From Himantopus leucocephalus (Eukaryota > Chordata > Aves > Charadriiformes > Recurvirostridae), in contig RSEF01000012.1 of the NCBI GenBank assembly GCA_003993805.1, forward strand, positions 3,558,168 to 3,622,167: DNA of 64,000 nt. Direction: 5' to 3'. The notes under the pieces were generated by a model. It was not told where the DNA came from and ran no database searches. It was given only the letters and a program-made list of their open reading frames with translations. The stretch's first letter is position 1. Each line of letters begins with the position of its first letter. Position numbers and translations under genes: made by a program. Positions 16,501 to 28,500 of this stretch are shown piece after piece.

Positions 16501-19500
16501 GTCTGTGCCCCTACTGCTCTAGCAGCAGGGACTGTGCTCAGTAGCCAGGTAATGCTACCTTGATCCCTCCTGTCCTAGGGACCCTAAAGGCTGTTATGGG
16601 AGATACTAGTGTTGTTTTGTGTGGTTTAGGGTGTGGGGAGGGATATAAGGCGCCCAGAATGCTAGTGGGGAGCCTGAAAGGGAATCTGATGCCTCACTTG
16701 CTTATAGTGGCCCTGCTCCTGCCCTGTGCTGACTTTCCCAAGCAGAGAAGTCCACCTGGGATGCATAGAGCTTGTCTGGTGCTGGGGATGCTGGGCTGGG
16801 ATAGTGGGGAGGGTCTTGCAGCTCTGAGGCTGCTCTGTGCAACTTGTAACAGAAAGCTGCTTCCCCTATCCTGGCAGACCTAGCTTTCCTCCCCCCAGGT
16901 CTTACCAGATTCTTGATCCACTTGTTTGCTTGTCCTTGGGGATCTATGTAGTGAGTCCAGCGCTGGGAAAATTGTGTTATTACCCCATTCTCCACAGACA
17001 GGGTGTCGTTGGGTAAGCCAGCAATCTAATGGGGCAAAAAAAAAGCTGTTGTGAACACCTGGTAGCAGAGCACAGCCGAACAGAGAGAAGCCCTTGCTGC
17101 CCTGGCCCCTCTGTGGTCCCAGTGTGGTGGGTAGGGGATGGTGACGAGGGTATCTCATAACAGCAGTCAAGTCCAGAGCCGCAGCTCTGCCTGAAGTGGC
17201 TGAGCCACAGGACAGAGCTCTGCTGGCAGAGTTAGGCTTGGGCAGGCTACTGCCAGGGCTTTGCTGTAAGCTTGCGGTTTGCAAAGGGGAAGCCTTATGG
17301 GTTAAGCCTGATGCCTTCAAAGCTGCTGCTCTGGATGCTGCCTGGTCCTCTCCTGCTCATTGCACAAGGAACCCTGGCAGCAATTCCAGCTCTGCAGTGT
17401 GGAGGTGCTAGGTCATTACTGAGCTGTTTGGTTTGGGGTCTGTCCTTTGGTACAGGTCATTCTAGTGAGTGGTGAGCTGAGTGTTTTAGCCTTTGCTTGA
17501 GGCACCTTCAGCCTGAAGTACTGTTTTTTTTTCTGCAACTTGCCTGCCAGGAGCGGATTTCCATGGGGTCTCCAAGGGTGCTGATCAGGTTTGGCTCCTT
17601 GGTGTGAGGAATGCTGTTTTCTGACAGCTGCCTCAGCCACTCTTTGCACAGCGCTATGCGGTAGTGTCCCTGCCAAGAGAAGCACCATCATAGCCTTTCT
17701 TTTAGTTGCAGCTAGTCTGCTGTGAGCATCTAAACTCTCCTGTTTCCGTTCAAATGGGACCCTGTGCAGCCTCCGGCAAAAACAGAGAGATCCAGGAGGG
17801 ATCCTTTCTCCCAGCGGATCTGGCCAGCAACAGCAAGGGCCCAGGAGAGCAGAGGAGCTAACTGAGCCCCTTGTGGGGAGCATTGCACACTTACTGTAAA
17901 AGGGCCCAGGTAGGCCACAAAGCCAGCTGCAACCAGCACGTCCCCAGTGATGTTGTTGATCTTGTAATCCAGGTTCTCTACAGTGTCCTGCCAGCGCACC
18001 TTCTCATCAGCCAAGCTGTTTATGAGCTGTGGGATAAGTTGCACACATGAGAGCTGCTGTGTGGTCTAACCTCGTGTGCTGGACCTGCTGCTCTCTGGGT
18101 AACGCTGCAGGTGACATTGGTGACCAGAGGTTGCAGGGTGGCCTCTGCCATATCCTGAATTCTGTCCCAAGCTTTGAGCACTTAATCCTGGGATTACTGG
18201 GCTGCTCTCAGCTGTCCCGGAGAGTCACTGCTGGCTGAAGAAGCTGTGCACAGGAGGACAGCAGCTTTTCACACCAGTGCCTGGCTAGCTTAGCTTCCCT
18301 TCCCTAGTCCTGTTGTGCTGCTGAGATCTGGTCAGACAGCTTCAACCCAGGATTGTCATGAGTTGCAGGCACACAGAGGTTTTCATCGCTATGCTCCTAG
18401 ACCTGAAATCAGGTTGTCTCGTGTAAGCAGGCAGAACCCAGCTTTGTCCCTTACCGTATCGGCACGTCCCAGTCTCTGCTGACACTCCTTACACTTCATC
18501 TCCAACTCTTCCTTCTTGGCTATGCAGATTTTGTACTTGTCTTGCAACATGGCAATGCCACCTTCAACCTCCCTTAGGCGTTCCTTAGCTTCTTCAAGGA
18601 CCTGCTGAGTGGCATGCAGGTCCTCTTCTGCCTCCTGCCAGGCTCGCTGAGGAGATGCACAAGGAAATGGTGGGTATGTTGGGCACGTGACCAGGTCCTT
18701 CCCCAAAAAAGCCAGAGACCTTGAAGCAAGAGTTGGTTTTCCATAAAAGCACTACGTGATACTGAGTTCCTTCCCTGTATGGCAAAGGTTGACCTGCCTA
18801 ACTCCAAGGGGATGTTCTGCAAGTCCAGAAATAAAGGTAGGGGTGAGGAGGGCATTTCTGCATACATCCAAAAAGCCAAGAGCTTGTGCCAGCTTATAGA
18901 AGCTCAGGATGTAGCCCAGTGGTAAAGAGGAAGAAAAGTTCCTCTGCTTGCCCCAAAACAATAATAAAGAAATAGCTAGGCTTGGAGAGGATTAAGGCTG
19001 AAACACGAGTGAGATGTGGGAATGCTTCTGTAAGTAAAGTTTCTGCTGAGCCCGGAACTCAGCACTAAGAACAAGGTCCCAGCGTATTCTAGGTCGACTT
19101 CTACTTTATTATGCTAGTGGGTTTTGGGACTTTGGCTCTGCTGAGGCTTGGTCTGAACATTATGTCCTGACCTGCAGAACATGGTGACTCTCAGCATCTC
19201 TTGCAGAAGGGGACCACTAGTACTGTGTTCCCTAACACTTAGAGCAACTGGGTCACACTGCCTCTTACCCGCTTGGGCTCCACGACCTTGGCCACAAAGT
19301 GGTACTTGTGCATGGCACGCACCCACTGGCAGATTGAGGTACAAGCTTTGGAGACCTTGGCGATGGCAGCTGGCTGAAACTCCTCACTGTCAATGTAGGG
19401 CTGGATGGCCCTGATCACAGTGTCCGCAATATTGTCCTGCAAGGAATAGTGGGAGAGAAAATAGATTGGTGATGAAGGTGCTAGAGATCTGACTGAGGAG

Positions 19501-22500
19501 GGTCTCAAAGGGCTTCCCCCAGTGGCTGCAGCCTGCACCAGGACCTGGTAGGGTGGTTAAGGCATCGAACTGGAGCAAGAGAAACCAAATTGCTGCATGT
19601 TGAGGCCTGGGAGGCATGGCTGTGGGATTGGATAAATCCTTTCCCATACCACTTCCATCTAGCTCCTCCACATGGAAAGAGCAGAGGGACAGAAGGGGAA
19701 AACCTGTGTGTTTGGGTCCCATTGCCCAAGGCAATGAAGCGCTGCCAGCTGACATGAGGACTTCCAGGGCTAGTATGTGCTGCTGAAGGGTATTGCCCAC
19801 AAAAAGCTTCAAGCTTTGTTGCTGTGAGAAGGATCTCTGTGAGGCAATACCTAATCCCCGATCACAGCCTCCCTCTGCCACCACTTACCTTATCGTACTT
19901 AAACAGGCTGTCCAGGAACTTGCCTGGGTCCTGGAGAAGGCCCCTGCCTGGCTCCCAGTAGTCATCCACTTTGGAGCCTAGCTTTTCTCCTGCCACTCTT
20001 TTGGGCTTGATTCCTTTCATAATGCAGACGGCTTCAATCACCATCTTCACACCGAGGGGAGGCCGCTGCATTGCTCGTACCTTCAAAACCCAAGTGGAGA
20101 CAGTGGGTTGGCCTGGTTATCAGTGAGAGGGGGTGCTCACCCCTCAGCTGGCCCAGGGGAGACTGGACCAGGGGTAGGACATTTAGAGGATGCAATGCAC
20201 AGGCAAGAAGGGCAGAGGTATCTGAAAGGAAAGCTGGTTATCAGAAAGGGCAAAATATTGGTAGGCTGAAAAAGCCTGCCCTGATGCTTTGACAGGTGTA
20301 TCTTACAGGCTGAAGATGTTCTGGCATAGGAGCTAGATCTGTATGACCCTGGGGAGGAGGCCGTATGGAAATGGGGCATGGGCAGGCTTTCTCCCTTGCT
20401 CTGTGGGCTCTCATTTATCTTGTACCCCACCATAGCAATGCTGAAGCCCATGAGCTGGTCTGTAGCACTTGTAGAGGGACTGCTTGAGTCTCGCCTCAAG
20501 AAGGCAGCTAGGAGCGCTACTGCAGCACCCTTGAGATGGCTGTGGGTGTCAGAACCCTTAAGGATGACACCTGCTTTTTCCCTTCTAGCACTGACCATCC
20601 TTGTCATGTTCAGCCAGAGACAATCCCAGGCCTTCCCACTGGACACAGTCAACAGAGGGGCAGAGTTTGTAGCAACACTGAGGCTGGTCTACCCCCATGC
20701 AGATACCCTCTGTGAGGGGGACTTTGACTGGCTCTTTGACTGCCCTCAGACAAAGCAGTTCCTCGAGTGGTTCTGCAGCACGGTGAGTGAGGAGAATGTG
20801 CTGACCCCAGCTGAGGTGGAGGCCTACGATGCCCTGCTAGCTGCAGGCAAGCCCATCCTGGAAGGCGATGCCCTCGAGCAGGCGTTGCAGATGTGCCGCC
20901 AGGTCCCACAGCTCCCAAGCATGATACGGGATGATGAGGGTCCCTCTCTGGAAGCCCTGCAGCAGGAGCTCCAGGAGCTTCAGGACTATCGTGACCTTCA
21001 GCTCTGGCGGCACAGCAAGCTGCAGGTTTTGACAGCCAACCTGCAGCAGGAGCTGAGGTATTTGGAGGAGGAGGAGAAAGCGGTGAAGCAGGACTTGAGG
21101 AAGGCTCAGACAGACCTGGAAGCGGAGATCTTCCAAACCAGTGCCGTCCTGAGCCAGATCACTAAGGCTGCAAAGCAGCTAGCAGAGTGGCATGAGGACA
21201 TGGGGAAAGGCCGGCCGCCAGCACTGCTGTGCGAGATGAATCTCGACCCTTACATAGAGCTAGAACAACAGGCCACCGATCTGTTTGAGAGGTTCATCCA
21301 TCAGGCCCTACCGGGGAGTTTTGAGGCTCCAGGTGCTCAGGGAGCAAGTGCACAGGGAGAGAATAGCCTGAACAAAAGGTTGGAGACTGGGACACAGGTG
21401 GACTCAGACTGGGAAATACCGGAAGGAAGAGGAGCTCTTTATCAAGAGTGTGCAAAGACACCATGTGGGGTGGCACCAGCAAGTCAGGGAATACAGGTCC
21501 AAGGCTTGAAGGCAGAGCTGCTAGCAGAGGGCAGGAATGGGAGAGAGGTGTTGAGCACGGGGGATGAGGATGAGAGAGATGGCAGCCAGGAAGCCACAGA
21601 GAGAACAGATGCCAAGCAAACAACGATGCCTAAAAGCCTTAGGACTGATGGAGATGAGCTACTGGGGGACCAAGACAGCTACTGGAAGGAGGTGAGCCAA
21701 ATGGAGAAAGCATTTATCTGTGCCCAGAGGGAGGTTATAGTCATGTCAGCAAAAGTGGAAGGCAACCGTGCTGCACTGGAGTGGACCCAGAGGACTTTAG
21801 AAGCTCTCGAGGACAACCAGGTAGGGCCAGTGCTCCCTTTCCTCCATCATCCTTTGTGGCAGGGTCTGCCTGTGCTGCGGGCAGTCCCTCCTGTTGAATG
21901 CTGGAGCACAGCTGCTGTGGCAGGAGGGGGTGGCAGAGCCAGGCAGTGCTAGTGGTGTGTCCTGACACCAGCCTGTCTTTTCTTCCCCCTGCACAGCATG
22001 CAGTTGAGAAGGACCTCCAGTGTCGGGCTGCCATGCTTCAGAAGCAGCTTCATGCTCTGCGTTGCGACATCACACATACCCTGACCCGTGAGCTGCCAGC
22101 CCTGCTGAAGGCAGAGGCCTGTCTCTCTCGCCTGCCCATCCTGCAGAGGCAGTTCAGCCTGGAAGCTGCCCATCTGCAGTACGTTGCTGAGAGGCAGGAG
22201 GCAGCAGCTGCTTGGCTGGCAAACCAGCACAGCCGCCTGGATCTGCTGGAGCTCCATCTGAAACAGGAGAGAAAGGAGCTGGACCAGAAGGCTGCTTGGA
22301 TGAAGGAGATGGAAACTGCCATGACGGAAGCCCAGACCAGGCTGCAGGAGCAGCAGGACTACTTCAAAGATGCCAGCTCCTCCCAGAAGGGCTGTCCACG
22401 TGCATGGATAGACCCCAAAGACCTCTCTGCTGTACGGTAAGGGCCTGTGTGTGTGTGCATGTGAAAACAAACTAGATGTGGAGGAGGTGGCGTGGGAATG

Positions 22501-25500
22501 GGAGAGGCATGCAGCAGACCCAAGCTACCAGGCAGTCTAGCAGTGTCCTGCCAGTGCAGGGCCATCCTGACTCCATGGTGGTGAGCAATTCCCCAGAACC
22601 ATCTGCTTCTTCCTGGCTGGCTAGGGCTGATGCAGCAAAGCATAGGCTTGGAGAAGGGAACAAGTATGGAGAACAGAGGTTTTCCTAAGATATGAAGGTG
22701 GAGAGTGTAGATGCAAGTCTTCAGCCATGGAGTAGAGCTGGGCCAGAATGAAGCACAAGCTGCTTGGAGCAAGAGCTTTCTCCAGTTGGGTGTCCTGCAC
22801 TGACAGGGGCTTCTCAGTCCTCCCTATACAGCTCTGGAGCAGCTGGTGCTGGTGTCTGCCAGTGAGGAGTCCCCGACTGGTCATTTATGGTGCTCTTCCC
22901 ATACCTCCAGGACATGGGCTGCTCACCAGGAGTGTCTGTCCTCTCATCGCTGCCCCACAGCTGCTTGCATCCCAGTCCCACAGCGCACAATGTCCCCCTG
23001 TTCTTCCTCAGTGCTAGCACACTGCTCACACCTCTGTCTGGTTGTCCCCTCTTGCAGGCTCTGGGACATGCTGGTGGGGCAAGATCAGGAGAAGCAGCTC
23101 TTCCGCAGCTATGAGGCCATAGAAGCCCAGTGCTCCCAGTTGATTCAGGACCACAGGGTGCTGGAAGCACAGCTGGCAGCTCCTATGTCCCAGCTACCTG
23201 CCCTGGAGTCTTCCATAGGGGTGCTCTACCGGCTGCTGTACAACAGCTCCAACCAGCTGCAGCTCTCCTCTCCGGTAAGCAAGCACTCCTGCTCCACCAG
23301 GCCTTGCCAGGGGGCACAGGGCTGAGTCAGAGCCCTCCGTGCCGTCCTCCCTGGGTGCAGGGGGAGACTTTGCTGCCTTTCAGCCCACAGAGGGAGAGGA
23401 GCCTGGCCTGATCCTCGCCTTATCCCAAAAGATATCCAGTCAGGCAGCAGCTGGCTGAGGGACAAAGTTGATTCTCACTGTTTCACATGTGCTGTTAAGT
23501 ATAGAGATTGGGGTGCCTTAGCCAAGGTGGCCCAGTAAACTACCTCTGTTCCTTGGACTGGATGTGTTTGGAGGCCAGTGCCAGGTGGGTAGTTTGTTTC
23601 TGATGGGCTGAGGAAGGAAATCCCCCTCATTCTGCGCATTCACATGTGTTTGGGCTCTGTCCTTCAGGAGCTCATCAAGACGATGCAGCAACTCATCACC
23701 ATGCAGGACAACCTCTACCGAATGCTGACAGACCTCCTGAATGACTTGAAGGTCAAGCGTAGTTCTCTGGAGAGCCCTATCCTGCAGACAGAGCGCAACC
23801 TTTATGTGTATTTTTACTGCAATGAGGATCGGCTGAGAGAGGTGGTGGAAGAGCTGGAGAAGCAGGTGTCAGCTTCCTCCAAGGGATGACTGATGGAGTT
23901 GCCCTATGCAAAGGAATAGGTGAAAGGGATGGTCTCTCCCTGCTATAGAAGTGGTGTCCTCTTTTGGTTGGGCTGGGTCATTAATCCTGGACTGGGAGAG
24001 AACTTTGGTGGTCCTGGCTCCAATGACAGGTTACTTAGGTCATGGCCCAGCAGCTGGGCTTAAAAGAAGTAGGGAGCTTATTTGTTAAATGAAGATTTTC
24101 CTGAAGCTGGTGGGGGAGTTAGAGGATATGTAAGAAACTGATGCATGTTGTGAGTTAGCACTGGAAACCTTGTACAGACAGGAGACTTTTCATGCCAGCT
24201 CTACAAGAGGATGGTGCTGGGGGCAAGCGGACTGACACTATGTCTTTCACCACCTTCTGGGGAAAGGAGTTTTGTATGTTTCGTGGGGAATAAAAAGGTC
24301 TGTTACTGACAATTGCAGAGCAGTAAGCCTGGCCCCTCCACAGCTGCTACACCCTGTGCTGTGAAATCTTGTACTTGCTGGGTTTGCTCTCTTGGGTAGG
24401 GGCTGTGACACTTGCCAGGCTCAGAATCACCCTCCTTTCTCTGACTATCCTATTTCAAGCTAGTATTCCTTGAAGTCAGCCCATCAGCCATTGTCTCTTC
24501 CTCTTCTCTGCCTGTGGGTCCCCTTTCAAAAGAGCCTGCTGGTTCAGCCAGTGTGCTGCTACACCTGTCCCTGTGCTGTACAGTCAATACTCAGGGTTGC
24601 ATTGTGGTACTGCCTGCCACCTACCCCTGAGGACAGGCACTGGGGGGTGAGCCCTTCTCAACACCCTCTCTGGCACAAGTTGGAAACAACATGTAGGAAC
24701 ATCCAGGAGCCAGTTGCTGCCTCTCTGACCTTCAAAGCTCTTTGCTTTTGAAGGAGTGAAGCTGAGAAGCTGCATGGGAACCTGCCCAGACTGTGAGCCC
24801 AGGGGGATGGATGGAGATGCTGGAGAAGGCTGGGATGCTGCAAGCCTATAGAATGGAATTGCTGCAAAATGAGAGGCTGTCCAGGACCAGACCCAGCTCT
24901 GCCACCCTCCCCCTCAACCCAGTTACCTCTGTAACATCACTCTTGTTGAGGTTCCTCAGGCTGGCAAGAGCAGCATCCAGGGCTGGGAGGGCTTCCGCCA
25001 AGTCCTTCTGAGCATCATCTGCAATGGCCTGGGCTGTCTGAGCTTTCACTTTGGCCTTCATCTCCTCAGCCTGCACAGCACTTCTTGTCTCTTCAGCCAC
25101 AGCTGTGTCCACCTGCATCACCAGAGACAGCCTCAGAAGCATGCTGGAGCCAGAGCACCCCTTTGGGTTGGCTCAGCACTGCTAGGTAAGGGTCACAGCT
25201 GTCCTTGGCAGGTCATGTGTTTTCTTCCAGCAGAGACATGCTGGGGCCTAGCTGCTGGAGGGGATCCCCTTCCCACATCATACCGGCAGGAGGTTTTTGT
25301 CAGCCTGTAAAGATCATCCACAAGCTCCAGCTCTGGCTGTGCCTGGAACGGTGTTAGTCCTGCAGGAGTTAGCTGTTCTACCCATTTTTTCCTATTGGCA
25401 CAGGGAAAGGATGCGCAGGGATGCAAATGTGTAGGGAGATAGAGGAATAAGAAGATATACTGAGGGTTTTGTTTCTAAAACTAGAACTTCTGCCTGCCTG

Positions 25501-28500
25501 CAGGGTTAAAACACTACCAGGAGGTGTAAAGGGAATGTGGAATATAGCCAAATCTTTATCTGCTATGTGGGAACATGGGAGATTGCAGACTCTTCCCCTT
25601 GGCATGCAGAGCTGTACTATGTTAGTGTCTCTGTTCCCTCTGTCTCAGTCTGGCCATCCCACAGTAGGAGACAGGCAGGGAGGAACACAAAGCAGAGGGA
25701 AGGTAGCCACCACAGAACAGTTCCCTCTTCTGCAGTGGCTAGAGTGATTCTGTGTGATGATCCTTGAGGTCTGGGCTAGCAGGGGCAGGCTGCAGTTGGA
25801 TCATCTCCCTGGGGATGGGATGTGGGGGAACAATCCCTTTCAGCAACAACAGTCTGGGCTTAAAGCTGCTCAGGCCACCTGAGGATTGTGTTAGTAGTGT
25901 TGCTAGTCTGTGCTTGCAAGGGTCTAGAACAGTGAGGAAAGGGAGCTGGTAGCTTGCCTGACTGACCCCTGGATTGTGGTTTCAGACGGGGGCATCGCTT
26001 CAGTTAGCAGCTGGCTGGTAGACTGTGACCGGCCACCAACACCAGAACACAGACCCCAGCAGAAGGCCATTCTTGCTGGCAGCGTTGCTCTGCATAAATA
26101 CCTGCTGTGCTAGACTGAGGCCTTTTTACTGTCAGATCAAGCAGGATTATGTACAAACCCCAAACAAATCCCTGTGTCCAGTCTGAGCAGCCAGACTTGG
26201 AAAGTGCAGGGCTGCTCAGCAACAGTACCTGCAGTTGCTCCATGGTTGCCAGTGTGTCCTTGGCTGCCTGTGCCAGGAGAGGGCGGGCGGACTCCAGCTC
26301 TTCCTGCATCCTCGCTACATCCTCTGCTGTTTGCAGGAGCTGTGGGAGCAGAGTGGAGTGAGGCAGGAGCCACGGAAAGCCCCAGGAAAAGGCTGTGCTG
26401 CCCTGGTGGGTCCTCCCTGCCCAGTGTCAGGCTGCACAAAGCAGGTCCTGCCCTGGTCCCTGCTTAAGCAACAATCTGGCACTATGGTGTGCTTATAAAC
26501 AGTAGTGCCTCATGGTGCCTGCACATCATGGGCTTTACTTCATAAGCTCGTGGCAATCAGTCAAGCAGAACAACGTTGCTGTTACAGGGCTTTCAGTGAA
26601 AAGGTTAATAAGGAACATCCTGAGAGATGATGAGCTACAGAGCGGTCTGTGGTCCCCAAAGATGGGGGACCACTGTTCTTTTAGAGCTGTTACAGGCTCA
26701 GACCTTCAGAAAGACTGGCCCTGGCAGAAGGCATAGCTCTGGTTTGCTTTAGTATGAGTTTTCTCCTGTTACACAGGAGATACGTAGGGCATCTCTGCAG
26801 CTATAAATACACTGCTCAGAGCGGGTAAGGGGGGCCCAAAGCTCTCCTGCGTGTGAGGAACAAACCTTGTCCAGGCCACTTTTCATCCTTTTCTTGGCTG
26901 TCTTCAGTTCCTGTTTCTTCTTTCCAATCAAGGAGCTGAAGATACTGAGGAACTCGAGATAGCTCTTGGGAGTGACATAATTGTGTCTGGCCAGCTCTGC
27001 CAGGTACACTTGGCATTTCTTTGCCACACTCTGATGGATTTTCACACACACTTGAATCTACAAGGAGAAAGGAAAGAAAAAAATCTTACTCAGGACTGAA
27101 CATGTGGTAGGCAAGTCTATGTGATGCCCACAGAGAGCACAAGGGGCTTACAAAGAGCCTAAGCATACTGTCACAACAGAGCTTCTATAAGCGTGTGGGC
27201 TTCAGTGCCATACAGAGAGAGAGTGACAACTGGACACAGCCATTTCAAGGCATACAAAAGCTAATCAGTTCTGTATTCAGACCTGCCATGAAATATTTCT
27301 GCTACAGGGCAGGATATTTCTGCAGGTGTGGTCTGCATCCATTGTCTGTGTGTCTCTAGAGGCACGGCACATTGAGCATACAGGAGCTGCGTTTTCTGTG
27401 TTGAGTGTGGCACCCACCATCCCATCGACATCTTCGGTACTGGCACCAAGATGTGGGATCTCATGCAAGAATGAGGAGGCAACGCACTGCAGGGCTTCAG
27501 CAGGCCACTCGTTAAACCAGTCAATGGTACAGCAGTTCACAAGAGAGGGGAACTGTCTCAAGCGTGCACGGAAGACTTCTCCAATAGGGCTGAGGGAAAG
27601 ACAGGCAGAAAAGAGATGTTACAACTAGCTACAGATACAAGGATAAAATAGCTTTCTTACTTTCCTAGAACTATCCTGGACTCTTACAGAGTAAGAAGGA
27701 AGGGAATATACCTAAGAAAGAAGGAGGGAGGAAAATTGGGAATGAAAGTTCAGGCAGTGAGCCACGTGTCTTAAGGTGTGTGTCACATCTCACTCCTTGG
27801 GAAGTCCCGTGTATATTCTGCAAGTATTAAGATGGTAGAGGGTGATGTTTTCTGGGTCCCTCCCAAGGGAGAACACTTAAGGGGTAAGAAATAAGTATGA
27901 TCTGAAGTTTATTTCAAGCAGGTTGTGCTTGTACTTGCCCTGAGAATGCCCTGTACCTTCTGGCAGCCCTCCTGCAACCAAGCAAGCTGCTCACGGACTA
28001 TGCATGAGATTCATAAGTAAAAATAGTGCACTGAACCCCAACTTCAACAAGATATTTTCATAACAAACAGCTCAATGGTGCATGAAGGAGGATGAAGTTT
28101 GTATTTAATCTGGACCAGATATAATCATATTCTTAAACTTTTCAAACTTCATCTTGAAACCAGCAAATTGTAAAAAAGAGCATCCAGTCCTATGGGAAGG
28201 TGGTACGCAAAGCTTACTCCTCCTCCGAAGTCAGGGGCTTGGAAACAAAAGTCCTATGACAAAGTGATGCAAGGCAAAGGACAAGGAGGGAACAACTAAC
28301 ATTGACAGCATGGAGTCCTACCCCTGAACTGTACCTCATGCACAGGACCATGTGGATATTGCTGCGAACCCGTCCTGTGTATGCAGCCATCAAGTTGGCC
28401 TTGGTGGGCTGCTGCCCTAGATCTCGAACAACGGGCTTCATAGCTGTCATGATCTGTTCTTGATCATCAGGGTTGTAAATGTTGGGAACATCACCTGAGT

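Noticed and set aside
20378..20605. Open extension of the HAUS3-like frame back to an ATG at 20378
   Set aside because: The 76 extra residues have no family resemblance and the frame crosses a strong acceptor (ctttttcccttctag at 20588), so it is more likely upstream intron.
20589..23889. Interpretation of the HAUS3-like locus as a processed pseudogene
   Set aside because: Three introns with GT-AG borders interrupt the frame in phases 0, 2 and 0. No internal stop or poly(A) remnant adjoins the coding end, and a separate AATAAA lies about 400 bases downstream.
25193..25426. Minus-strand open frame inside a DNAH1 intron that could be an extra dynein exon
   Set aside because: The flanking exons 26229..26339 and 24927..25112 already join in phase with the conserved sequence EQLQ|VDTA, and the frame's sequence is not dynein-like.
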